This document shows positions 48,755 to 58,222 of a stretch of 64,000 nt of DNA, in pieces; position 1 is the stretch's first letter, and each line of letters opens with the position of its first letter. Source of the stretch: Rhizobium sp. Its GTDB lineage: Bacteria > Pseudomonadota > Alphaproteobacteria > Rhizobiales > Rhizobiaceae. A model generated the notes under the pieces. It was not told the DNA's origin. It ran no database searches and saw nothing but the letters and a program-made list of their open reading frames with translations. The position numbers and the translations under genes were made by a program. The DNA lies in assembly GCA_002796995.1 (NCBI GenBank), contig PEKW01000006.1, forward strand, positions 558,627 to 622,626, given 5' to 3'.

Positions 48755-49750
48755 ATGACGTCCCAACTCAATCTTCTGACCGATGTCGAGGGCGTTGCCG
48801 TCGGCCATGCGACGGACCTGAAGCTCGGCTCCGGTGTGACCGTGATCGTCTTCGACCGGCCGGCCACCGCCTCCGGCAGCGTGCTCGGCGGCGCGCCGGG
48901 TGGGCGGGAGACGGCCCTGCTCGATCCGGGAATGACGGTGGAAGCGGTCGACGCCTTCGTGCTGTCGGGCGGATCGGCCTTCGGCCTCGATGCCGCCGGC
49001 GGCGTGCAGGCAGGGCTTCGCGCCATCGGACGGGGCTTTCCGGTCGGCGATGTCAAGGTGCCGATCGTGCCGCAGGCGATCCTGATGGACCTGCTCAACG
49101 GCGGGAACAAGGACTGGGGCCTGCATTCGCCGTATCGCGACATGGGCTATGATGCCTTCATGGCGGCGAAACACGGGCCATTCGAACTCGGAAGCGTCGG
49201 TGCCGGCACCGGTGCGACGACGGCCACCTTTAAGGGAGGCCTGGGCTCCACCAGCGCCATGACCAGCGGCGGCCATACCATCGCCGCCATCGCCGCAGTC
49301 AATGCCATGGGCTCGGCGACGATCGGCGACGGCCCGTTCTTCTGGGCAGCCCCCTTCGAACTGGACGACGAATTCGGCGGCATCGGCCTTCCGGCCAATT
49401 TCTCCTCGCCCGACACCATCCTGCGGGCCAAGGGCATCAACCTCACCGCCACCACGATCGGCGCGGTCGTGACCGACGCGGCGCTGACCAAGGCGCAGAC
49501 CCACCGCCTGTCGATCATGGCTCATGACGGCCTTGCCCGCGCCGTGCTGCCCGCCCATCTTCCGGCCGACGGCGACACGATCTTCTCCGCCGCGACCAAT
49601 CGCCGGCCACTGACCAGTTCCGCCGATTTCATGGAGCTCTGCCACCTCGCCACCCTCGTCATGGCCCGCGCCATCGCCCGCGGCGTCTTCGAGGCGACCT
49701 CCCTGCCCGTGGACGGCGCGCAAGCCTCCTGGCGCGACCGTTACGGCTGA
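48755..49750 (+). CDS. P1 family (DmpA-like) N-terminal-nucleophile aminopeptidase
   Basis: NLLTDVEGVAVGHATDLKLGSGVTVIVFDRPATASGSVLGGAPGGRETALLDPG...FVLSGGSAFGLDAAGGVQAGL...GSVGAGTGATT. Confidence 0.9.
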   Translation: MTSQLNLLTDVEGVAVGHATDLKLGSGVTVIVFDRPATASGSVLGGAPGGRETALLDPGMTVEAVDAFVLSGGSAFGLDAAGGVQAGLRAIGRGFPVGDVKVPIVPQAILMDLLNGGNKDWGLHSPYRDMGYDAFMAAKHGPFELGSVGAGTGATTATFKGGLGSTSAMTSGGHTIAAIAAVNAMGSATIGDGPFFWAAPFELDDEFGGIGLPANFSSPDTILRAKGINLTATTIGAVVTDAALTKAQTHRLSIMAHDGLARAVLPAHLPADGDTIFSAATNRRPLTSSADFMELCHLATLVMARAIARGVFEATSLPVDGAQASWRDRYG

Positions 49751-49867
49751 AACGACGCTTCGCCCTTGCGCTTTGTCAAATGGCATCGCGGCCGAGGGGC
49801 GGACGCGCAAGAGGGCGTTAAGCGTGCGACGTTGCTTCGATTGAATCACGACTGCAAAGGCTTATAT

Positions 49868-49879
49868 TGCATTGCAGCA
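49868..49879. promoter_or_regulatory. PhaR-like binding site upstream of phaC-like gene
   Basis: TGCATTGCAGCA, matching the rhizobial PhaR consensus TGCRNYGCASMA as I recall it; about 110 bp upstream of the phaC-like ATG. Confidence 0.5.
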
Positions 49880-49988
49880 ACGACGATCGTGCAGGCCGCC
49901 GGAATGCGGCGGCAGGTTCGTCTGCCCGTCATGCTGCTGCGCTATCCGTGGGCGCAAATGACACGCCGAAGCGTGCTGGAGAGATCGC

Positions 49989-51803
49989 ATGTCTACATCG
50001 AGTATGGTCCGGGCCGGTGACCCGTCGCGCGCCAACATGGATACGGCCCTCGACGTCATGGGGTTCGACGATGGGTCCCAGGCCGCCGGCTTCGAGGCCC
50101 TGACGCGCATGAACGAGGCGTTGATCGCGCCCCTGACCGGCGGCCTCTCCCCCGCCGCCCTGTCGCTTGCGATCTACGACTGGGCGGTGCACCTGGCCAT
50201 GGCGCCGGGCAAGCGACTGGAACTGGCGCAGAAGGCGGTGCGCAAGAGCAACCGCCTTGCCGCCCACATGGCGGCAGCGGCCGTCGATCCGCAGACGCCC
50301 CCGTGCATCGAGCCCCTGCCGGGCGACGACCGTTTCAAGGGCGAGGAATGGCAGCATTTTCCCTTTAACGTGATGGAACAGTGCTTCCTGCTGAACCAGC
50401 AATGGTGGCACAATGTCACCAATGACGTCCCCGGCGTCGCGCCGCATCATGAGGACGTGATCTCCTTTGCCACGCGCCAGATCCTCGACATGTTCTCGCC
50501 GTCGAATTCGCCGCTGACCAATCCGGTGGTGCAGAAGCGCGCGCTGGAAACCGGCGGCATGAACTTTCTCGAGGGTATCCGCAACTTCATCGAGGACACC
50601 AACCGCCAGCTGACCCTGCAGCCGGTCTCCGGCACTGAGGCTTTCCAGCCCGGCGAGACCGTTGCGGTCACTCCGGGCCGGGTCGTCTATCGCAACCGCC
50701 TGATCGAGCTGATCCAGTATGCGCCCGCGACCGAGACGGTCCATGCCGAACCGATCCTGATCGTCCCGGCCTGGATCATGAAATATTACATCCTCGATCT
50801 CTCGCCGGAGAATTCGCTGATCCGCTACCTGGTCTCCCAAGGGCACACGGTCTTTTGCATATCCTGGCACAATCCGACCGCCGCCGACCGGGATCTCAGC
50901 CTCGACGACTATCGCCGGCTCGGTGTCATGGCCGCGCTCGATGCGATCAACGCCATCGTGCCGGAGCGCAAGGTCCATGCGACCGGTTATTGCCTCGGCG
51001 GAACGCTGCTTTCGATCGCGGCGGCGGCCATGGCGCGGGCAAACGACGAGCGGCTGGCCTCGGTCACGCTGTTTGCCGCCCAGACGGATTTCAGCGAACC
51101 CGGCGAACTCGCCCTGTTCATCGACCACAGCCAGCTGCATTTCCTCGAAAGCGTGATGTGGAACCGCGGCTTCCTCTCCGCCGACCAGATGGCCGGCGCT
51201 TTTCAGCTCCTGCGCTCCAACGACCTCGTCTGGTCGCGCATCGTGCACGACTATCTCATGGGCGAGCGCACGCCGCTCAACGACCTGATGGCCTGGAATG
51301 CCGACACCACCCGCATGCCGTTTCGCATGCACTCGGAATATCTCCAGCGCCTCTATCTCGACAACGAACTCGCCTCTGGCCGCTTCATGGTCGACGAGCG
51401 CCCGGCCGCGCTCCAGAACATCCGCGTTCCGCTCTTTGCGGTCGGCACCGAGCGCGACCATGTGGCGCCTTGGAAATCGGTCTACAAGATCCATTACCTG
51501 ACCGACACAGACGTGACCTTCGTGCTGACCAGCGGTGGCCACAATGCCGGCATCGTCAGCGAGCCGGGCCATCCGCACCGTCATTTCCGCACGACGACGA
51601 AGAAGGCCGTCGACCCTTGCGTCAGCGCCGAAGAATGGATGGCCGAATGCCCGCCGCAGGAGGGGTCCTGGTGGCCGGCCTGGTCGGACTGGCTTGCATC
51701 CCATTCCTCACCGGTTATGGTTGCTCCGCCGCCGATGGGATCGAGCGAAAACGGCTACGTCGCCAAGAAAGCGGCCCCCGGCACCTACGTCCATCAGAGA
51801 TAG
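49989..51803 (+). CDS. phaC: Poly-beta-hydroxyalkanoate synthase family protein (PhaC-like)
   Basis: WWHNVTNDVPGVAPHHEDVISFATRQILDMFSPSNSPLTNP, PAWIMKYYILDLSPENSLIRYLVSQGHTVFCISWHNP, lipase-box GYCLGGTLL, GGHNAGIVSEPG. Confidence 0.9.
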   Translation: MSTSSMVRAGDPSRANMDTALDVMGFDDGSQAAGFEALTRMNEALIAPLTGGLSPAALSLAIYDWAVHLAMAPGKRLELAQKAVRKSNRLAAHMAAAAVDPQTPPCIEPLPGDDRFKGEEWQHFPFNVMEQCFLLNQQWWHNVTNDVPGVAPHHEDVISFATRQILDMFSPSNSPLTNPVVQKRALETGGMNFLEGIRNFIEDTNRQLTLQPVSGTEAFQPGETVAVTPGRVVYRNRLIELIQYAPATETVHAEPILIVPAWIMKYYILDLSPENSLIRYLVSQGHTVFCISWHNPTAADRDLSLDDYRRLGVMAALDAINAIVPERKVHATGYCLGGTLLSIAAAAMARANDERLASVTLFAAQTDFSEPGELALFIDHSQLHFLESVMWNRGFLSADQMAGAFQLLRSNDLVWSRIVHDYLMGERTPLNDLMAWNADTTRMPFRMHSEYLQRLYLDNELASGRFMVDERPAALQNIRVPLFAVGTERDHVAPWKSVYKIHYLTDTDVTFVLTSGGHNAGIVSEPGHPHRHFRTTTKKAVDPCVSAEEWMAECPPQEGSWWPAWSDWLASHSSPVMVAPPPMGSSENGYVAKKAAPGTYVHQR

Positions 51804-51810
51804 AATAGCA

Positions 51811-53217
51811 ATGAACCAGTCCCTGCTTACGAACCGCACCTTCGACGAATTGAAGGTCGGTGACAGCGCGACCCTCATGCGCAGTGTGGGGCGCGAAGAC
51901 ATCGACCTCTTCGCCCGAGCCTCCGGCGATTTCAATCCGGCCCATGTGGATCCGGTGTTCGCCGAAAAGGAGTTCTTCGGCCAGATCATCGCCCACGGCA
52001 TGTGGACCGCCGCAATGGTCTCGGCCGTGCTCGGCACCAAGTTGCCCGGCCCCGGCACGATCTATCTCGGCCAGGAGCTGCGCTTCCAGAAGCCGGTTTT
52101 CCCCGGCGACACGATCACCGCGATCGTCACGGTGACGGAGAAGCGTGCCGACAAGCGCATCGTCGTGTTCGATACGCGCTGCACCAACCAGAATGGCGAG
52201 GACGTGCTGAGCGGCCAGGCGACCGTGATCGCCCCGTTCGAACGGGTGGAATGGCCGCAGCTTGCCTTTCCCGCCACCGTGGCGCAGCACCATGACCGCT
52301 TCGAGGACATCATTGCCGAGGCACGCGCCCTGCCGCTCATCAGAACCGCCCTCGTTCATCCCTGCTCGCCCGAGGCGATCCAGGCGGCCATCGAGATCCG
52401 CGACGAGAACCTGCTCGATCCGATCCTGATCGGGCCGGAGGCGAAGATCCGCGCCGCCGCGGCAGAAGCCGGGATCTCGCTCGACGGCTTCGAGATCATC
52501 TCGGTCGAGCATAGCCATGCGGCGGCCGAAAAGGCGGTCGAACTGGCGGTCGCCGGCAAGGTCGCCACCCTGATGAAGGGAAGCCTGCACACCGACGAAC
52601 TGCTCGGCGCCGTCGTCGCCCCGGGATCCGGTCTCAAGACCGCGCGGCGCATCAGCCATGTCTATGCCATGGACGTGCCTGCCTATGAAAAACTGCTGGT
52701 GGTCACCGATGCGGCGATCAACATTGCGCCCACGCTCGACCACAAGCGCGACATCTGCCAGAACGCCATCGACCTGCTGCGCCTGTTGGGCAACCCCGAT
52801 CCCAAGGTCGCAGTGCTCGCCGCCGTCGAGACGGTCAACGACAAGATGCAGGCGACGCTCGATGCGGCCGCCCTCACCGTCATGGCGTCGCGCGGCCAGA
52901 TCACCGGCGGCAGCGTCGACGGACCGCTGGCCTTCGACAATGCCATCAGCTTCGAAGCCGCGCGCACCAAGGGCATCGTTTCGCCGGTCGCCGGCCAGGC
53001 CGACATCCTGCTCGTGCCCGATCTCGAAGCCGGCAACATGCTGGCCAAGCAACTGCTTTACTTCGCCGGCGCCGATGCCGCCGGCCTGGTGCTCGGCGCC
53101 CGCGTGCCGATCATCCTCACCAGCCGCTCCGACAGCCTCAAGGTGCGCATCGCCTCGGCCGCGCTTGCCAAGCTCGTCGCCGCCAAGCGCGGCGCGCAGG
53201 GGCTGCCGGCCCAATGA
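51811..53217 (+). CDS. Fusion of MaoC/PhaJ-like (R)-enoyl-CoA hydratase and phosphate acetyl/butyryltransferase
   Basis: N-terminal MaoC: DIDLFARASGDFNPAHVDPVFAEKEFFGQIIAHGMWTAAMVSAVLGTKLPGPGTIYLGQELRFQKPVFPGDT; C-terminal PTA_PTB: LMKGSLHTDELLGAVVAPGSGLKTARRISHVYAMDVP. Confidence 0.92.
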   Translation: MNQSLLTNRTFDELKVGDSATLMRSVGREDIDLFARASGDFNPAHVDPVFAEKEFFGQIIAHGMWTAAMVSAVLGTKLPGPGTIYLGQELRFQKPVFPGDTITAIVTVTEKRADKRIVVFDTRCTNQNGEDVLSGQATVIAPFERVEWPQLAFPATVAQHHDRFEDIIAEARALPLIRTALVHPCSPEAIQAAIEIRDENLLDPILIGPEAKIRAAAAEAGISLDGFEIISVEHSHAAAEKAVELAVAGKVATLMKGSLHTDELLGAVVAPGSGLKTARRISHVYAMDVPAYEKLLVVTDAAINIAPTLDHKRDICQNAIDLLRLLGNPDPKVAVLAAVETVNDKMQATLDAAALTVMASRGQITGGSVDGPLAFDNAISFEAARTKGIVSPVAGQADILLVPDLEAGNMLAKQLLYFAGADAAGLVLGARVPIILTSRSDSLKVRIASAALAKLVAAKRGAQGLPAQ

Positions 53218-54386
53218 GGGAAAAGCTGCTCCTCACCTTCAATGCCGGCTCCTCGACGGTGAAGATCGGCCTCTTCCTGCGCGAGGACGACAAAGCCCGG
53301 CGCATCGGCAAGGGCATGATCGACTTCCGCCACAAGCCGCTGACCTTCCACCTGGTCGAAGGACCGGAAGTCTTCGACGTGCCGCTCGAGGCCGAAGGCG
53401 GCGATGTGCTGCACGAGGTGCTGGACGAAACCTTCGGCTGGCTTGCCGACCATTTCGACATCGATGCCGTGACTGCCGTCGGCCACCGCGTCGTGCATGG
53501 CGGCGACGTCTTTGCCGGCCCGGTGCTGATCGATGACGCGGCGCTCGCCGACATCGCAGCCCTGACCCCTCTGGCGCCGCTGCACCAGCCGCAGAACCTG
53601 CGCCTGATCGAGGCGATCCGCCACCTGAAGCCGCATTTGCCGCAGACGGCCTCCTTCGACACGGCCTTTCACCGGACCCAGTCGCCGACGGTCCAGCGCT
53701 TCGCCATTCCGCGACAATATTTCGACCAGGGCATCAAGCGCTATGGCTTCCATGGCCTGTCCTACAAGTACATCGCCGGGGCACTGGCGAAGATCGGCCC
53801 GGATCTCGGAAAGGCGCGAACCGTCGTTGCCCATCTCGGCAGCGGCGCCAGCATCTGCGCGATCAGCGACGGCCAGAGCCGCGACAGTTCCATGGGCTTC
53901 TCGACCATCGACGGCATCCCCATGGCGACCCGCTCCGGCGCGCTCGATCCGGGCGTCATCTTCCACTTCATGGCGCGCCTGGGCCTCTCACGCGAAGAGG
54001 TCGAGGACATCGTCTATCATAAGTCGGGCCTGATCGGCCTCTCCGGCATCAGCGCCGACAGCCGCGCCCTGCTTGAAAGCGGCGCCGCGGAGGCCGCCGA
54101 AGCGATCGACGTCTTCACCTTCCGCATCGCCGGCGAGATCGCCAGGCTTTCCGCCACGATTGGCGGTCTCGATACGCTGGTCTTCACCGCGGGCATCGGC
54201 GAGAACCAGCCGCCGATCCGCCGCGCGGTGTGCGAACGCCTCGCTTTTCTCGGCGTCGAACTGGACGACAGCGCCAACACCGCCAATGCTGCGACCATAT
54301 CGACGGCTGGTTCAGGCGTGCGGGTCATGGTCATCGAGACCGACGAGGAACAGGTGATCGCGGACGAAGCGTTGTCCGTCCTCTGA
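53214..54386 (+). CDS. ackA: Acetate kinase
   Basis: LLLTFNAGSSTVKIGLF, KRYGFHGLSYKYIAGAL, VVAHLGSGASICAISDGQSRDSSMGFSTIDGIPMATRSGALDPG, FTAGIGENQPPIRRAVCERL; ATGA overlap with upstream gene. Confidence 0.94.
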   Translation: MREKLLLTFNAGSSTVKIGLFLREDDKARRIGKGMIDFRHKPLTFHLVEGPEVFDVPLEAEGGDVLHEVLDETFGWLADHFDIDAVTAVGHRVVHGGDVFAGPVLIDDAALADIAALTPLAPLHQPQNLRLIEAIRHLKPHLPQTASFDTAFHRTQSPTVQRFAIPRQYFDQGIKRYGFHGLSYKYIAGALAKIGPDLGKARTVVAHLGSGASICAISDGQSRDSSMGFSTIDGIPMATRSGALDPGVIFHFMARLGLSREEVEDIVYHKSGLIGLSGISADSRALLESGAAEAAEAIDVFTFRIAGEIARLSATIGGLDTLVFTAGIGENQPPIRRAVCERLAFLGVELDDSANTANAATISTAGSGVRVMVIETDEEQVIADEALSVL

Positions 54387-54512
54387 GACGGACAACCGAC
54401 GCCGCCGACATAGAACAGTCATATGCCGCCGCTATGCACACTCGCATATGGGGGCCTGCGCGAGTCGCATGGACATCCCCCAGCCTCCCTTGAGCCGAAA
54501 CGAGGATGCACG

Positions 54513-55703
54513 ATGCTGGTCGAGACCTTTCAGAATGGCGAGCCGCGCCCCAACGCCGTGAACGATCGCCTTGTCATTACCAATGCCCGGATCGTTCTTG
54601 CCGACGAAGTCGTCCATGGCACCGTCGTGGTCGAGGATGGCCGCATCGTTGCGGTCGAGGACGGATCGCCGATCTCCGGCGCGCTGGACTTCGGCGGCGA
54701 CTACCTTCTGCCTGGCCTCGTTGACATCCACACCGACCATTTCGAAAAGCACGTCTATCCCCGCCCGCATGTCCGCTGGGACTATATGCGCGCGGCGCTG
54801 TCCCACGACGCCCAGATCATCGGCGGCGGCGTCACCACCGTCTTCGACAGCCTCTGCGTCGGCGTCTCCTCGGAAGACAGCGAACGGGCAGAAATCCTCG
54901 GCCCGATGATCGACGTGCTGGAGCGCGCCCAGGCCGCCGGCATGCTGCGCGCCGAGCATTTTATTCACCTGCGCTGCGAAGTCGTCGACCCGCGCACGCC
55001 GGAACTGACCGCTGCCAACATCGACCGGCCGCTGGTGCGCGTCGTCTCGGTGATGGAGCATCTGCCCGGCATCCGCCAGAGCCGCGACATGGACGCCTAT
55101 GTCAACCGCCTGCAGAAGGCGGGCGGCGAGAGCGAGGCGGTCATCCGCGACCGCATCGCCCAGATGGTGGCGGAGAAATCCGACATCGGCCGCACTGTGC
55201 GCCCCGAGGTCGTGGCGCTCGCCCGCGCCCGCGGGCTGCCGCTTTTGAGCCATGACGACACCGACATCGAGCATGTCGACCTCGCCGCCGATGAAGGCGT
55301 GGCGATCTCGGAATTCCCCTGCACGCTGGAAGCGGCCCGCGAGGCGCGCGCGCGATCCATGCTGATCGTCGGCGGTGCGCCCAACATCGTGCGCGGCGGT
55401 TCGCAGTCCGGTAATGTCGCTGTGCGCGAACTGCTGGAGGAACGGCTCATCGACATCCTCGCCTCGGACTACGTGCCACGCTCCATGCTCGATGCCGCCT
55501 TCCTGATCGCAAACGATCCGGCGCTCGCCTACGCACTGCCGGATGCCGTGCGCCTAGTAACGAAGGCGCCGGCCGAGGCGGCCGGTCTTTCCGACCGCGG
55601 CGAGATCGCCACGGACAAGCGCGCGGATCTCATCCGCGTCGGCCTGCACGACGGTCATCCGTTCCTCAAAGCCGTCTGGCGCGAGGGGCACCGGGTCGCC
55701 TGA
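54513..55703 (+). CDS. phnM: Alpha-D-ribose 1-methylphosphonate 5-triphosphate diphosphatase (PhnM-like)
   Basis: LPGLVDIHTDHFEKHVYPRPHVRWDYMRAALSHDAQIIGGGVTTVFDSL...LSHDDTDIEHVDLAADEGVAISEFPCTLEAA...GAPNIVRGGSQSGNVAVRELLEERLIDILASDYVPRSMLDAAF. Confidence 0.92.
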   Translation: MLVETFQNGEPRPNAVNDRLVITNARIVLADEVVHGTVVVEDGRIVAVEDGSPISGALDFGGDYLLPGLVDIHTDHFEKHVYPRPHVRWDYMRAALSHDAQIIGGGVTTVFDSLCVGVSSEDSERAEILGPMIDVLERAQAAGMLRAEHFIHLRCEVVDPRTPELTAANIDRPLVRVVSVMEHLPGIRQSRDMDAYVNRLQKAGGESEAVIRDRIAQMVAEKSDIGRTVRPEVVALARARGLPLLSHDDTDIEHVDLAADEGVAISEFPCTLEAAREARARSMLIVGGAPNIVRGGSQSGNVAVRELLEERLIDILASDYVPRSMLDAAFLIANDPALAYALPDAVRLVTKAPAEAAGLSDRGEIATDKRADLIRVGLHDGHPFLKAVWREGHRVA

Positions 55704-55707
55704 TCGC

Positions 55708-56463
55708 TCAGGCCTCCCGCACGAAACCCTCGCTCGCCACCATCAGCTGGCGGGTATAGTCGGTGGAGAACTCCCTGGAGCGCAGCTGCGCGACATCGAG
55801 CGCCTCGACCACCTTGCCGGTCTTCATCACGGCGAGCCGCTCGCACATATGGCTGATGACCGCGAGGTCGTGGCTCACCATGACGAAGGTGAGGCCGCGA
55901 TCCCGGCGCGCCTGTTCGAGCAGGTTGAGGATTTCGGCCTGGATCGAGGCATCGAGCGCCGAGGTCGGCTCATCGAGCAGCAGGATCTTCGGCTCGACGA
56001 TCAGCGCCCGGGCAATGGCGATGCGCTGGCGCTGGCCGCCGGACAGCTGGTGCGAGAAGCGGAACCGAAAGCCGGTTCCCAGCCCCACCTCGTCGAGCGC
56101 GCGGGCGATCCGCGTCTCGGTGTCGGTGAAGCCGTGAATGGCCAGTGGCTCCAGCAGCAGCTTGTCGACCGTCTGGCGTGGATGCAGCGAGCCGTAGGGG
56201 TCTTGGAACACCATCTGCACGGTGCGATAGAATTCATGATCACGCTTGTGGCCGGTGAAGCTGCGGCCGTTGACGGTGAGCGTGCCGCTGTCGAAGCGGT
56301 TGAGGCCGGCCACTGCCCTCAGCAGCGTCGACTTGCCGGAACCGGATTCGCCGACGATGCCGAAGGATTCGCCCTCGGCGATGTCCAGGCTGACCTCGTC
56401 GAGCGCGCGGAAGCCATTGAAGCTCACCAGCATGTCGCGAATGGAAAGTGCAGGTACGGTCAT
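55708..56463 (-). CDS. Peptide ABC transporter ATP-binding protein (DppF-like)
   Basis: [49 protein letters not shown]. Confidence 0.92.
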   Translation of the reverse strand: MTVPALSIRDMLVSFNGFRALDEVSLDIAEGESFGIVGESGSGKSTLLRAVAGLNRFDSGTLTVNGRSFTGHKRDHEFYRTVQMVFQDPYGSLHPRQTVDKLLLEPLAIHGFTDTETRIARALDEVGLGTGFRFRFSHQLSGGQRQRIAIARALIVEPKILLLDEPTSALDASIQAEILNLLEQARRDRGLTFVMVSHDLAVISHMCERLAVMKTGKVVEALDVAQLRSREFSTDYTRQLMVASEGFVREA

Positions 56464-57293
56464 AGCGCCCACTCCGCCTGGCGTTCGAGGACGGGCAAGG
56501 GATGACGGTCGGAATTGATCTGCGGCAGACAGTTCAGCAGCCCACGCGTATAGGGATGCTGAGCCTCGGAGAGACGCGATGCCGGCAGCTCCTCGACCAC
56601 CCGCCCGGCATACATGACGAGCACCCGGTCGCAGAAGGACGAGACGAGCCGCAGGTCGTGGCTGATGAAGATCAGTCCCATGCCGCGTTCGGACACCAGC
56701 TTGTCGAGGATGCCCAGCACTTCGAGCTGAACGGTGACGTCAAGCGCCGACGTCGGCTCGTCGGCGATCAGCAGTTCGGGACCGCAGACCAGCATCATGG
56801 CGATCATGACGCGCTGGCCCATGCCGCCCGAAACCTCGTGCGGATAGAGATCGAAGACGCGTTCCGGATCGCTGATCTGCACCGCCTCCAGCATGGCAAG
56901 CGCCCGCGCCCGGGTCTCGGCATTGGAGAGCCGTTCGTGGGTCTGCAGGGTTTCCATGATTTGCCGGCCGATCGGCATGACCGGATTCAGCGAATATTTC
57001 GGGTCCTGCAGGATCATCGCGATCTTCTTGCCGCGCAGCGAACGCCGCTCTCGTTTCGAGATCGACAAGAGATCGGTGTCGCCGAAGGAAAGCGTGTCGG
57101 CGGTGATCTTCGCGTGGCCGGGCGTCAGCCCCATGATGGCGCGGCCGGTCTGCGACTTGCCGGAGCCGCTCTCGCCGACGATGCCGAGCCGCTCCTTGCC
57201 GAGGGTGAAGTTGACGCCGCGCACGGCCTCGATCAGCCCGGTGCGGGTCGGGAAGCTGACCTTCAGGTTTTGAACGGTGAGGAGCGGCGTCAT
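56460..57293 (-). CDS. Peptide ABC transporter ATP-binding protein (DppD-like)
   Basis: [105 protein letters not shown]. Confidence 0.92.
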   Translation of the reverse strand: MTPLLTVQNLKVSFPTRTGLIEAVRGVNFTLGKERLGIVGESGSGKSQTGRAIMGLTPGHAKITADTLSFGDTDLLSISKRERRSLRGKKIAMILQDPKYSLNPVMPIGRQIMETLQTHERLSNAETRARALAMLEAVQISDPERVFDLYPHEVSGGMGQRVMIAMMLVCGPELLIADEPTSALDVTVQLEVLGILDKLVSERGMGLIFISHDLRLVSSFCDRVLVMYAGRVVEELPASRLSEAQHPYTRGLLNCLPQINSDRHPLPVLERQAEWAL

Positions 57294-58222
57294 TGGCCGG
57301 CCTCCTTCGGATCGAGTGCATCGCGCAGGCCGTCGCCCAAAAGGTTGAAGCCGAGCGAAACGATCAGGATGGCGAAGCCCGGCATGGCCGCGACCCACCA
57401 CTGGTCGAGAATGAAGCGGCGGCCCGAGGCGATCATCGCACCCCATTCCGGCAGCGGCGGCTGGGCACCGAGACCGAGGAAGCCGAGGCCGGCCGCGGTC
57501 AGGATGATGCCCGCCATGTCGAGCGTAACGCGAACGATCAGCGACGACATGCACAGCGGCATGATGTGGGAAACGACGATGCGCAGCGGCGAGGCGCCCA
57601 TCAGCCTGACCGCGGCGATGAAGTCCGAGTTGCGGAAGGTCAGCGTCTCGGCGCGCGCGATGCGGGCATAGGGCGGCCACGAGGTAATGGCGATGGCGAG
57701 CACCGCATTCTCGATGCCCGGGCCCAGGGCCGCCACCAGCGCCAGCGCCAGGACGAGCTTCGGGAAGGCGAGGAAGATGTCGGTGATGCGCATCAGCACG
57801 GCATCGACCCAGCCCCCGGCATAGCCGGAAACCGTGCCCACGATCAGGCCGATCGGGGCGGCGATGATCGCCACCAGGAAGATGACGAACAGCGTGAGCC
57901 TCGAACCGTGGATCAGGCGCGAAAGGATGTCGCGGCCCTGGTCGTCGGTGCCGAGCAGAAAACCGGCCGTGCCCGGCGGCAGGAGCCGGGAATTGCGCAG
58001 GTCCCCCTGCACCGGCGAGTGGGGCGCGAGCACGTCGGCGAAGGCCGCGACGAACAGCAGGCCGATCAGGATCAGCAGGCCGAGCACCGCCAGGCGGTTC
58101 TCGGAGAACCGCTGCCAGATGATGTAGAGACGGCCGAGACGGGCCTGGCGGCGCGATTGCGGCCGGTCCGAGAGCAGCCAGTCGCGCAGGCTTTGGGTGG
58201 ATTGCATTTGTGTCTCGCTCAT
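57290..58222 (-). CDS. Peptide ABC transporter permease (DppC-like)
   Basis: MSETQMQSTQSLRDWLLSDRPQ...FLLGTDDQGRDILSRLIHGSRLTLFVIF; ATG at 58222. Confidence 0.92.
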   Translation of the reverse strand: MSETQMQSTQSLRDWLLSDRPQSRRQARLGRLYIIWQRFSENRLAVLGLLILIGLLFVAAFADVLAPHSPVQGDLRNSRLLPPGTAGFLLGTDDQGRDILSRLIHGSRLTLFVIFLVAIIAAPIGLIVGTVSGYAGGWVDAVLMRITDIFLAFPKLVLALALVAALGPGIENAVLAIAITSWPPYARIARAETLTFRNSDFIAAVRLMGASPLRIVVSHIMPLCMSSLIVRVTLDMAGIILTAAGLGFLGLGAQPPLPEWGAMIASGRRFILDQWWVAAMPGFAILIVSLGFNLLGDGLRDALDPKEAGQ

